5,815 bases of DNA, from the NCBI GenBank assembly GCA_030154385.1, contig JASKJZ010000178.1:1-5815 (forward strand), read 5' to 3'. A program made the translations under genes and the position numbers. This DNA is from Clostridiales bacterium (GTDB lineage: Bacteria; Bacillota_A; Clostridia; Lachnospirales; Lachnospiraceae). Shown piece after piece: positions 1 through 5,805 of the stretch; positions within the stretch are counted from its first letter, which is position 1; the number at the start of each line of letters is the position of its first letter. Below the pieces are notes generated by a model that did no database searches, was not told the origin of the DNA, and worked only from the letters and a program-made list of their open reading frames with translations.

Positions 1-482
1 AAGGTAGAATATGGGATTACCCAAGCAATATAAAACGGAATCAGTCCAGTGAGCTTATTAATTACTTTTAAGCCAACTGCCAATTCGTACTGTGGCACAA
101 TCAGCGTTGTACCAGGAATAATCATGGTCAGCATAATAAATGCAAATAATGTCTTCTTACCGAAAAAATCGAACCTGGCAATGCAAAAGCCAAGAGCAGA
201 AGCCACAAGGGCGGCAACCATAACCGTAATGACCGATACCATGATACTATTTATGAAATTGATATAGAACTTTCCTTCCCCAATTATGTACTTATAATTT
301 TCACTAGTAATCTCATGAAATGCAGGAAAAAAACGAGGTGGAAATTCATAAAGTGCACCATTCGGTTTTAGTGAGGTACTGATCATATAGAGCATTGGCA
401 TCCCTACAACTGACAATCCTATTGTGAGCAGAAGAATCAGGAGTATTTCCTTTGCGATTTTATGTGTCACTTTTTTTCTCAT
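1..482 (-). CDS. MalG-type sugar ABC transporter permease (CUT1 family), C-terminal part cut off by the window edge
   Basis: This is the second membrane subunit of a carbohydrate ABC importer. It would pair with the MalF-type permease just upstream to form the translocation channel. Reading from ATG at 482, 160 codons stay open to the left edge; family members are usually about 275-300 residues, so a little over half is visible. It has a short basic N-terminus (MRKKVTHK), a first membrane segment at about residues 10-35, a periplasm-side loop, then hydrophobic segments at about 75-100, 112-135 and 144-160. Family-typical stretches are FINSIMVSV (76-84), ALGFCIARFDFFGKK (96-110) and MIIPGTTLIVPQYELA (120-135). 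The EAA loop that contacts the ATPase would lie beyond the edge and cannot be checked. The start is supported by AGGGAG (490-495), 7 nt before ATG; the upstream permease's TAG stop lies within this site, which suggests translational coupling. The family call is secure. The transported sugar is inferred from neighbours. Confidence 0.95.
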   Translation of the reverse strand, partial: MRKKVTHKIAKEILLILLLTIGLSVVGMPMLYMISTSLKPNGALYEFPPRFFPAFHEITSENYKYIIGEGKFYINFINSIMVSVITVMVAALVASALGFCIARFDFFGKKTLFAFIMLTMIIPGTTLIVPQYELAVGLKVINKLTGLIPFYIAWVIPYST

Positions 483-489
483 TTCAATT

Positions 490-495
490 CTCCCT
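490..495 (-). promoter_or_regulatory. Shine-Dalgarno of the second permease, overlapping the stop codon of the first
   Basis: The minus strand reads AGGGAG, then 7 nt, then the ATG at 482. The TAG stop of the upstream permease (494-496) lies partly inside this site. Ribosomes finishing the first permease therefore end on the binding site for the second, an arrangement that favours roughly equal output of the two channel subunits. Confidence 0.8.
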
Positions 496-1375
496 ATCCT
501 TTCTCGTTATGCTTCATCAAGCGGAACTGGAATAGTGCCAAGACAGCCAAACAGATAGCAACAATGAATGACAATGCTGCTGAATACCCAAATTTACCAG
601 TACTAAAGGCTTTATAATACATCCAGGTAAGTATGGTATCTGTTTGATGTCCCGGCTCTCCGCCAGTTATCATCTTAATGGATGTAAAAACATTAAATCC
701 ACCAATTGTCAGCATGACGAAAGCAAATAGGATTGTTCCGCGAATACAAGGAATCGTGACATGAAAAAACTTTTTGATTACACCTGCACCATCAATCCCT
801 GCTACTTCATATAGTTCGGAAGGTACCGTCTGGAGTGCAGCCAAAAAGACCACCATATTCCAGCCAATTCCTTTCCATGTTCCAAGCAACATAGCAACGC
901 TTAACCCTCCCCATCTGCTATCCAGCCATCGAATATTTTGACTGGTGAGATGGAGTAGCTGGTACAAAACATAATTAAGCATACCTTCCGTATTAAAAAT
1001 ATACTTAAATACTAGAGATGCGATCACCCAGGATGTAATCACCGGCAAATAATAAAGCACACGGAACGTGACCTTTAAATGTGAAATGCTGTTAATTAAC
1101 AGTGCGACCATAAGCCCTAACATCATCTGTGCCGGTACGGTCACCAACGTATAGACCAGTGTATTTACAAAAGAGATCTGAAAATACGAATCCGAAACAA
1201 CTTCTTTGTAATTTTTCAGACCGATAAACTGCTGCTCCAACATAGAACCAAAATCCCATTTAAAAAAGCTCATGACAAAAAGCTTAAAAATTGGATATAC
1301 CGTAAACATTCCAAATATCAAAAGTCCCGGAAGTAATAATATTCCGATTTGCCAGCGATTACCCTTTGCTTTCAT
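494..1375 (-). CDS. MalF-type sugar ABC transporter permease (CUT1 family)
   Basis: This is the first membrane subunit of a carbohydrate ABC importer (293 residues, normal for Gram-positive MalF/MdxF/UgpA-like proteins, which lack the extra segments of E. coli MalF). About six membrane segments can be seen: roughly 10-34, 70-97, 107-127, 155-182, 212-232 and 262-285. The ATPase-contacting EAA loop is clear at 190-209: E190, then IDGAG (194-198) and the closing IP (208-209). Other family-typical stretches are LLPGLLIFGMFTVYPI (14-29), the aromatic-rich W40-D41, and NTLVYTLVTVPAQMMLGL (71-88). The start is supported by AGGAG (1385-1389), 9 nt before ATG. It follows the binding-protein gene after 103 nt and precedes the second permease by 11 nt. 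By position it corresponds to mdxF/yvdH in the B. subtilis maltodextrin locus. That equivalence is inference; oligosaccharide import is the safe statement. Confidence 0.96.
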   Translation of the reverse strand: MKAKGNRWQIGILLLPGLLIFGMFTVYPIFKLFVMSFFKWDFGSMLEQQFIGLKNYKEVVSDSYFQISFVNTLVYTLVTVPAQMMLGLMVALLINSISHLKVTFRVLYYLPVITSWVIASLVFKYIFNTEGMLNYVLYQLLHLTSQNIRWLDSRWGGLSVAMLLGTWKGIGWNMVVFLAALQTVPSELYEVAGIDGAGVIKKFFHVTIPCIRGTILFAFVMLTIGGFNVFTSIKMITGGEPGHQTDTILTWMYYKAFSTGKFGYSAALSFIVAICLAVLALFQFRLMKHNEKG

Positions 1376-1461
1376 TTTACTTTTCTCCTATTCCTTGTGC
1401 TCTGCTTATTCTGTCCCCATAATACTTCATTGACTTGATGTTTTTATCATATTATAATGAA

Positions 1462-1476
1462 ATGAGCAAGGCTCAT
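1462..1476 (-). other. Stem-loop just after the binding-protein stop codon
   Basis: The minus strand reads ATGAGC, CTT, GCTCAT: a perfect 6-bp inverted repeat with a 3-nt loop, 2 nt after the TGA stop of the binding-protein gene. It is followed by only TTT and then mixed AT-rich sequence, so it is too short and lacks the U-run of a good Rho-independent terminator. A hairpin here could protect the 3' end of a processed transcript or partly attenuate transcription into the permeases. E. coli malE-malF has REP hairpins at the same position. Function is inferred; the inverted repeat itself is seen. Confidence 0.4.
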
Positions 1477-1478
1477 AT

Positions 1479-2819
1479 TCATTCCTGCGCTAAAAGTGCA
1501 TCCACAGTTACCGCCAGATCATCCATTGCTTCCTTTGCGGTCTTTTCCCCATTCATAACTGCAGTAACTGCTACAGACAGCTCGGTATCGATTTCAGACC
1601 AACAGGCTACTGTAGGACGAGATTTTGCATTTTTGATTGCATCTAAAAATGGAGCGAAAACTGCATCCTTAACGACATCACTTTCCAATGCCGCTTTGTT
1701 TACCGGAATCTGTCCACATTTTGCCATTTCAATCTGGGCATATTCACTGGTCATAAACTGCATGAACTTCCATGCTGCATCTCGATTGGCTGTTTTAAAC
1801 ATGGAGATGTCCTCTCCTCCTAAAACAGAATGAGAACCGCCATCACCTGTTGGCATATCAACAGTCGCATATTTCATGTCTGGGTAGGCACCTGCTAGTT
1901 CTGCAATTTTCCAGGGTCCTTCCAGCAACATCATATAACGGTTAGTTCCAAATCCATCGGTCATAGGAATATCACCACTATTCCATCCCGTAATTGCATT
2001 CTCTTTATATAAGTCTGCAAGCATCTGAATGGCAGCAATTGTCTGCTCACTATTGATATATCCACTTGCTTTCGTCTGTTCTGGATTTGTCAGTTCGCCG
2101 CCATAGCTCCAGATAAACGGGCATAGATTCCATCCTGCAAGCGCTGGCTCATCGTATCCCCAGACGGCCTGACCGTTTTCGTTGGTACCAGCTAAGGCTT
2201 TTGCCGCTTGCACAAAGTCTTCCATTGTTTTTGGGGCCTCTATACCTGCCTCCTGAAAGGCTTTTACATTATAAAATAATATTTTTGTATTGGTATTAAG
2301 AGCCAAACCATATGCATGTGCTCCAATGCTAGCAGTACTCATGGCGCTTTCTAATAGTCCCTCTGCAACGGATGAAAAATCACTGATTTCTTCATCAAGT
2401 GGTACTAAAATTCCCATTTTTTCGAATTCTGGAATCCATGCACTGTCTAGTCTAGCCACATCTGGAAGGGTATCTGATTTCGCACTGATTAGTATTTTGT
2501 CATGCAAATCCGCCCACTCATGAGATACTGCATTCACTTTTATTCCAGGATTTTGGGCTTCAAACTCTGGAATCAATACTCTCTCAAGAGTATCATTTTC
2601 TGCTGACTGAGCACTGTAATGATGCCAGAAATTTATCGTTACTGTCTCTTTAGAAGCCTCTGTTTGTGTCTTTTCGTTTGTTTCTTGATCCGTTTTTGCT
2701 GATTCATTGGTCTCTTGGCCAGTTTCAGATACTACTGGTGATTGATTGCAGCCTGTGAATGCCGCCAAGCTAATTACTGTTGCTGCTACAATTGCCAGTA
2801 TTTTTTTCCCCGTTTTCAT
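1479..2819 (-). CDS. Lipoprotein sugar-binding protein of a CUT1 ABC importer (SBP_bac_1 family)
   Basis: This is the extracellular solute receptor of the importer encoded downstream, anchored by lipid to the membrane. The product (446 residues from the chosen start) has a basic N-terminus (MKTGKK), a hydrophobic segment at about 7-20, and a lipobox ending FTGC with the modified cysteine at C24. A polar Thr/Glu/Lys/Gln-rich linker follows (about 25-60) and contains QETNE twice (35-39, 45-49). The binding fold then starts with VTINFWHHYS. Family landmarks include LPDVARLDSAWIPEF, the late LGGEDISMF stretch and GQIPVNKAAL near the C-terminus. An in-frame ATG at 2834 would add five residues (MEVGI), but it overlaps the Shine-Dalgarno; ATG at 2819 has GGAGG 8 nt upstream and gives a normal lipoprotein signal. 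The GH13 neighbour suggests maltodextrin, cyclodextrin or a related alpha-glucan as ligand. It corresponds by position to mdxE of B. subtilis. Confidence 0.95.
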   Translation of the reverse strand: MKTGKKILAIVAATVISLAAFTGCNQSPVVSETGQETNESAKTDQETNEKTQTEASKETVTINFWHHYSAQSAENDTLERVLIPEFEAQNPGIKVNAVSHEWADLHDKILISAKSDTLPDVARLDSAWIPEFEKMGILVPLDEEISDFSSVAEGLLESAMSTASIGAHAYGLALNTNTKILFYNVKAFQEAGIEAPKTMEDFVQAAKALAGTNENGQAVWGYDEPALAGWNLCPFIWSYGGELTNPEQTKASGYINSEQTIAAIQMLADLYKENAITGWNSGDIPMTDGFGTNRYMMLLEGPWKIAELAGAYPDMKYATVDMPTGDGGSHSVLGGEDISMFKTANRDAAWKFMQFMTSEYAQIEMAKCGQIPVNKAALESDVVKDAVFAPFLDAIKNAKSRPTVACWSEIDTELSVAVTAVMNGEKTAKEAMDDLAVTVDALLAQE

Positions 2820-2826
2820 AATACCT

Positions 2827-2832
2827 ACCTCC
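2827..2832 (-). promoter_or_regulatory. Shine-Dalgarno that fixes the binding-protein start and abuts the GH13 stop
   Basis: The minus strand reads TAATGGAGGTAGGTATTATG. The TAA stop of the GH13 gene (2834-2836) overlaps an ATG at 2832-2834, and GGAGGT (2827-2832) starts inside that ATG, 8 nt (measured from GGAGG) before the ATG at 2817-2819. The upstream ATG cannot use this site, so the downstream one is the real start. The tight junction implies coupling between enzyme and receptor translation. Confidence 0.85.
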
Positions 2833-2833
2833 A

Positions 2834-4621
2834 TTAAAGTTTTTTTATGATTTTCACAGTATATGGTTCTAAGGCGATATTAATCTTTCCTTCATATACC
2901 AGAACATCCTTATTATAAAAAGGCTCTCCACCTGAGCATTCCTGTGAGATGGTGGTTTCTCCCGAAATCCTATCCTGAAAAATGCCTTTTCGTATCACCG
3001 GAACAATAACCTTCTGACTTTCTTCGCTCCGATTAAATAGGACATATATATTATCCTTTTCTTTGAAGCGAACAAATCCTATGATTCCCTCCTCATTACT
3101 GCATAAAATCGTGGCATAGTCTCCGTCCCGTATACATGATTCTTCTTTTCTAATTTTTGCTAAAATCTGGTACCACTTAAATAGCTCTTCATCTTGTTCT
3201 TCTTTTTTCCATTTCATCGCTTTACGACAATAAGGATCATTCCCGCCAGTTAAACCGATTTCATCTCCATAGAAAATGGCTGGTGCCCCGGGAAACAGAA
3301 ATTGAAAAGCAGCAGCTAGCCTTAATTTCCTTTTATCTTCTCCGCACAGAAATAAAAATCGTTCGGTATCATGGCTATCTAGTAGGTTATAGAGTCCATG
3401 CTTCGCCTCCCAAAAATACGTAGCAAGCATTCGGTTTATTCGATGATCAAGTTCGCATGTATCAATGCTTTCATAGGCGAAAAAATCTCTGGCAAAATCC
3501 CGAAAAACATAATTCATAACGCTGTCCATCTGATCTCCACGCATCATATTAACAGCATATCCCCAGGTTTCTCCAAGAAGAAGAATATCTGGATACTTTG
3601 CTTTCAGATAGGATCTCGCATGGTACCAAACATTTTTATCCACTTCGTCTGCCACATCAAGCCGCCAACCATCAATCCCATATTCCTTAATCCAATATTC
3701 CATTACCTCTATTATGTATTTCTTTACCTCCTGATTGGATGTATTAAGCTTTGGCATCCACTTATAGGCACCAACACATTCATAGTTATGATGCGAAACG
3801 CTGACTGGAAACTCTGTAATATAGAACCAATCCTTATATACCGATTCTTTTTGCTTCTTTAGGATATCCTGAAAGGGTGCAAAATGAATTCCTGTGTGAT
3901 TAAACACACCATCTAAAATAATTTTAATTCCTCGTGCATGACATTCCTCAACTAGACTCCTAAATTCTTCTTTCGTTCCAAACATAGGATCAATCAAAAA
4001 ATAATCCGTTGTTGCATACTTATGATTAAAATCTCCAAAAAAGATTGGATTCAGATAAAGGCATTCAATACCCAACTGCTCTAGATAATCGAGATTTTGC
4101 CGGATTCCTTCCAGATCACCCCCCATATAATTGTCTCTGGTTGGCATGCTTCCCCATGGTTCGCATCCCGACGGATTATTTTCTATTTTACCATTTGCAA
4201 ATCGTTCTGGGAAAATTTGATAAAAAATCTGCCCCTTTGCCCATCTAGGAATGGTGCAAATATCCCCTTGATTTGCATAAAGGAATTCAAAAAATTCATC
4301 TTTGGGTTCTTGCTTAGAAAATCCATAAGCATTCAGATATTCTGCTTCTGCGTTATCATCCTCCAGATAAAAATAATATTTTTGATACCTTGCCACTCTT
4401 CGATATTCGATGTCTGCTTCGAAATAATCAAACCATTGATCTCTATATTTCCATAGCATATCCACTTCTTTTTTTTCCTCTGGACTGTTTCTGGAAAAAT
4501 AGATAAGCCGACAACATCTAATATCCTTCTTTGCTGCCCGAATACAAAATTTTAAGCACTCTCTCGATTCTGCATGAACAAAGCGCACGGTGTTTTCGTG
4601 AGAAATCGCTTCTTTTACCAT
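2834..4621 (-). CDS. Intracellular GH13 alpha-glucan hydrolase (cyclomaltodextrinase / neopullulanase / maltogenic amylase type, GH13_20-like)
   Basis: This 595-residue enzyme probably hydrolyses alpha-1,4 bonds of imported maltodextrins or cyclodextrins, with possible activity on pullulan or alpha-1,6 branches. Residues 1 to about 125 resemble the N-terminal CBM34-type domain that mediates dimerisation in this group. The (beta/alpha)8 barrel starts near WAKGQIFYQIFPERFANG. Conserved regions: I, DGVFNH (237-242); V, MPKLN (289-293), the hallmark of the neopullulanase subfamily; II, GWRLDVADEV (318-327) with R320 and nucleophile D322; III, GETWG (350-354) with acid/base E351; IV, SHDTER (416-421) with H417 and stabiliser D418. 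FPGAPAIFYGDEIGLTGG (443-460) is also typical. A C-terminal beta domain ends the protein. There is no signal peptide, so it is cytoplasmic. AGGAGG lies 5 nt before the ATG. The catalytic set is complete. The family is secure; which substrate is preferred cannot be read from sequence. Confidence 0.95.
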   Translation of the reverse strand: MVKEAISHENTVRFVHAESRECLKFCIRAAKKDIRCCRLIYFSRNSPEEKKEVDMLWKYRDQWFDYFEADIEYRRVARYQKYYFYLEDDNAEAEYLNAYGFSKQEPKDEFFEFLYANQGDICTIPRWAKGQIFYQIFPERFANGKIENNPSGCEPWGSMPTRDNYMGGDLEGIRQNLDYLEQLGIECLYLNPIFFGDFNHKYATTDYFLIDPMFGTKEEFRSLVEECHARGIKIILDGVFNHTGIHFAPFQDILKKQKESVYKDWFYITEFPVSVSHHNYECVGAYKWMPKLNTSNQEVKKYIIEVMEYWIKEYGIDGWRLDVADEVDKNVWYHARSYLKAKYPDILLLGETWGYAVNMMRGDQMDSVMNYVFRDFARDFFAYESIDTCELDHRINRMLATYFWEAKHGLYNLLDSHDTERFLFLCGEDKRKLRLAAAFQFLFPGAPAIFYGDEIGLTGGNDPYCRKAMKWKKEEQDEELFKWYQILAKIRKEESCIRDGDYATILCSNEEGIIGFVRFKEKDNIYVLFNRSEESQKVIVPVIRKGIFQDRISGETTISQECSGGEPFYNKDVLVYEGKINIALEPYTVKIIKKL

Positions 4622-4626
4622 CTTTT

Positions 4627-4632
4627 CCTCCT
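4627..4632 (-). promoter_or_regulatory. Shine-Dalgarno of the GH13 gene
   Basis: AGGAGG on the minus strand lies 5 nt before the ATG at 4621, within an A/G-rich run in the 29-nt gap after the repressor stop codon. No terminator or convincing promoter separates the two genes, so they are read together. Confidence 0.75.
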
Positions 4633-4647
4633 TTTTTCTTTCTGCTA

Positions 4648-4673
4648 AATCTACCTTTTTCTCTTCGTAGATT
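4648..4673 (-). other. Inverted repeat spanning the repressor stop codon
   Basis: On the minus strand AATCTAC (4667-4673) and GTAGATT (4648-4654) are perfect 7-bp arms around a 12-nt purine-rich loop. The TAG stop (4651-4653) lies inside the second arm. No U-run follows, so it is not a Rho-independent terminator. At most it is a weak mRNA hairpin between regulator and enzyme genes, and it may be chance in AT-rich DNA. Confidence 0.25.
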
Positions 4674-5670
4674 CCCGAAGAATTAATCTCGTTCCTAAAA
4701 TCGTTTGTTGATTTTCAGAATCTGCATTCTGAATTTTATGAATAAGGTTGGTCGCCGCCTGTTCGCCTAGTCGAAAGGTATCTACGTCAACGACCGAAAG
4801 GGGCGGATCCATATACTCCGAAAATGGATAGTTATCAAATGTCATTACTGCCGCCTCCTGTGGCACCGAAATCGCTATCTCCTTCATAGCACGAAGTACC
4901 TGATACGCTATCACATTGCTTGCACAAAGCACGGCATCTGGTCTTTGCTGCAACATAAATAATTCTTTGGTCAACTGATAGGCATTCTCTGGATTTCCCT
5001 TGCAGTCCTTTACAAAATCTTGTTTTATTTCACATCCTTTCTCCAGTAATGCTTTTTTATATCCATCCAAACGGTTCATTGCAAATACCGTTGTTTGGTT
5101 TTCTAAAATAAAGGCAATTGAATGATATCCTTGTTCGAGTAAATGCTTAACTGCCATTTCACTCCCCAATGAATTATTGACATCCACCCAACTAGTCTCA
5201 TCTTTCTGGATTTCTGGTTCTCCCAAAATAATGAATGGAAAATGATTTTTCTGAAATAAATGAATCAATTTTTGTGAAACACGAGAATTTGGAAGTATAA
5301 TTCCATCTACTTTTTTCTCAAGTACCAATTTTTCCACCGACGACCTCTTTTTATCTTCTCGGTCATTGGTAATAAGTAAATTATAGCCATTCTCCTGAAC
5401 TACCGTTTCGATGGCATATACACTTCGATTAAAAAATGCATTGGAAAAGGTATTATCGTCACTTGCATCAATAACCAATCCAATTGCATACGTGCTTCCA
5501 TTCGCAAAATTCCTGGCAAGACTATTGGGATGATAATCCATCTCCCTCATCGCTTCTACTATCTTATCTTTTGTTTCTTTTGAAATCACCGCATTTCCAT
5601 TAATTACTCGGGATACGGTGGAGGGAGAAACGCCTACTTTCTTTGCAATATCTTTTATTGTAACTGCCAT
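4651..5670 (-). CDS. LacI/MalR-family transcriptional repressor, likely local maltodextrin regulator
   Basis: This 339-residue repressor would bind the two operators upstream and release them when a sugar inducer binds. The N-terminal LacI helix-turn-helix is plain: TIKDIAKKVGVSPSTVSRVI (4-23), then the DNA-proximal segment to YHPN (46-49), and the hinge helix at about 48-57. The periplasmic-binding-protein-like effector core begins at YAIGLVIDAS (61-70) and includes VDGIILPNSR (121-130) and a C-terminal MTFDNYPFSEYMDPPLSVV stretch. Length is typical. An in-frame GTG at 5682 would add four residues but lies inside the Shine-Dalgarno; ATG at 5670 with AAAGGTGG 8 nt upstream is the better start. 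One oddity is a Phe (F55) where most relatives have the minor-groove-inserting Leu. It is the first gene of the operon, so autoregulation is likely. By position it corresponds to mdxR/yvdE of B. subtilis; the inducer is not known. Confidence 0.95.
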   Translation of the reverse strand: MAVTIKDIAKKVGVSPSTVSRVINGNAVISKETKDKIVEAMREMDYHPNSLARNFANGSTYAIGLVIDASDDNTFSNAFFNRSVYAIETVVQENGYNLLITNDREDKKRSSVEKLVLEKKVDGIILPNSRVSQKLIHLFQKNHFPFIILGEPEIQKDETSWVDVNNSLGSEMAVKHLLEQGYHSIAFILENQTTVFAMNRLDGYKKALLEKGCEIKQDFVKDCKGNPENAYQLTKELFMLQQRPDAVLCASNVIAYQVLRAMKEIAISVPQEAAVMTFDNYPFSEYMDPPLSVVDVDTFRLGEQAATNLIHKIQNADSENQQTILGTRLILRESTKRKR

Positions 5671-5678
5671 AATATTAT

Positions 5679-5686
5679 CCACCTTT
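5679..5686 (-). promoter_or_regulatory. Shine-Dalgarno that fixes the repressor start
   Basis: The minus strand reads AAAGGTGG, 8 nt before the ATG at 5670. The alternative in-frame GTG (5680-5682) is part of this site and so is not a credible start. Operator O1 ends only 2 nt upstream of it. Confidence 0.75.
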
Positions 5687-5688
5687 CA

Positions 5689-5704
5689 ATGCAACCGTTT
5701 GCAT
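5689..5704 (-). promoter_or_regulatory. LacI-type operator O1 (repressor-proximal)
   Basis: ATGCAAACGGTTGCAT on the minus strand is a 16-bp palindrome with a central CG and one mismatched symmetric pair. This is the classic form of LacI/MalR-family operators. It lies between a weak promoter candidate (P2) and the repressor's Shine-Dalgarno, and is identical to O2. It resembles a CcpA cre site but lacks the A/T normally seen at the third and twelfth cre positions, so the local regulator is the more likely binder. Confidence 0.8.
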
Positions 5705-5707
5705 TAA

Positions 5708-5735
5708 GTTGTAAAAAAAATATCTTTAGAATCAA
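5708..5735 (-). promoter_or_regulatory. Possible second sigma-A promoter P2 for the operon
   Basis: On the minus strand TTGATT (5730-5735), a 16-bp spacer and TACAAC (5708-5713) resemble a weak sigma-A promoter. Operator O1 starts 3 nt after the -10 element, similar to the P1/O2 arrangement. The match is modest and the region is very AT-rich, so this is tentative. Confidence 0.3.
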
Positions 5736-5754
5736 ATATATCGTTTCTATACCA

Positions 5755-5770
5755 ATGCAACCGTTTGCAT
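5755..5770 (-). promoter_or_regulatory. LacI-type operator O2 (at the predicted transcription start)
   Basis: This has the same 16-bp palindrome as O1, and identity extends to 18 bp (5753-5770 versus 5687-5704). It begins about where transcription from promoter P1 should start, so bound repressor would block initiation directly. It also covers the -35 element of the opposed plus-strand promoter candidate. The spacing to O1 is 66 bp, about six helical turns, compatible with a DNA loop. Confidence 0.82.
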
Positions 5771-5792
5771 AGATATATTGTACTCTTATAAT
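5765..5792 (+). promoter_or_regulatory. Possible opposed promoter reading out of the right edge
   Basis: On the plus strand TTGCAT (5765-5770), a 16-bp spacer and a perfect TATAAT (5787-5792) form a plausible sigma-A promoter, with a start near 5799. Its -35 hexamer is part of operator O2, and its -10 lies in the P1 spacer. It would transcribe a divergent gene beyond the window, which cannot be seen here. AT-rich sequence gives such matches by chance, so confidence is moderate to low. Confidence 0.35.
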
Positions 5793-5805
5793 TTACTTTT
5801 GTCAA
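5777..5805 (-). promoter_or_regulatory. Main sigma-A promoter P1 of the operon
   Basis: On the minus strand a perfect TTGACA (5800-5805) is separated by 17 bp from TACAAT (5777-5782, one mismatch to consensus). The expected start site is near 5770, giving a leader of about 100 nt before the repressor ATG. Both operators lie downstream of the -10 element, so repression by blockage is expected. It should drive the whole regulator, enzyme and transporter unit. Confidence 0.85.

Noticed and set aside
49..267. Plus-strand open frame of 72 codons
   Set aside because: It lies wholly within the minus-strand MalG-type permease, whose protein is clearly conserved; the product has no family features.
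1451..1456. TATAAT on the minus strand as an internal promoter for the permeases
   Set aside because: The hexamer 17 bp upstream is AATATG, a poor -35, and there is no extended -10 TG, so the match is not convincing in AT-rich DNA.
1435..1833. Plus-strand open frame of 132 codons
   Set aside because: Antisense shadow of the binding-protein gene; no recognisable domain.
3398..3862. Plus-strand open frame of 154 codons
   Set aside because: Antisense to the catalytic core of the GH13 gene; composition is Ile/His/Cys-rich as expected of a shadow frame.
4045..4456. Two overlapping plus-strand open frames (4045-4248 and 4097-4456)
   Set aside because: Antisense to the GH13 N-terminal region and overlapping each other in different frames; neither resembles a real protein.
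5713..5735. Run of eight T on the minus strand in the leader as a terminator or attenuator
   Set aside because: No GC-rich stem precedes the T-run; only short 3-bp pairings are visible.
5689..5770. The two palindromes as CcpA catabolite (cre) sites
   Set aside because: They have the central CG and TG...CA ends, but C and G occupy positions where cre normally has A/T. Symmetry and location fit the local LacI/MalR-type regulator better, although dual use is not excluded.
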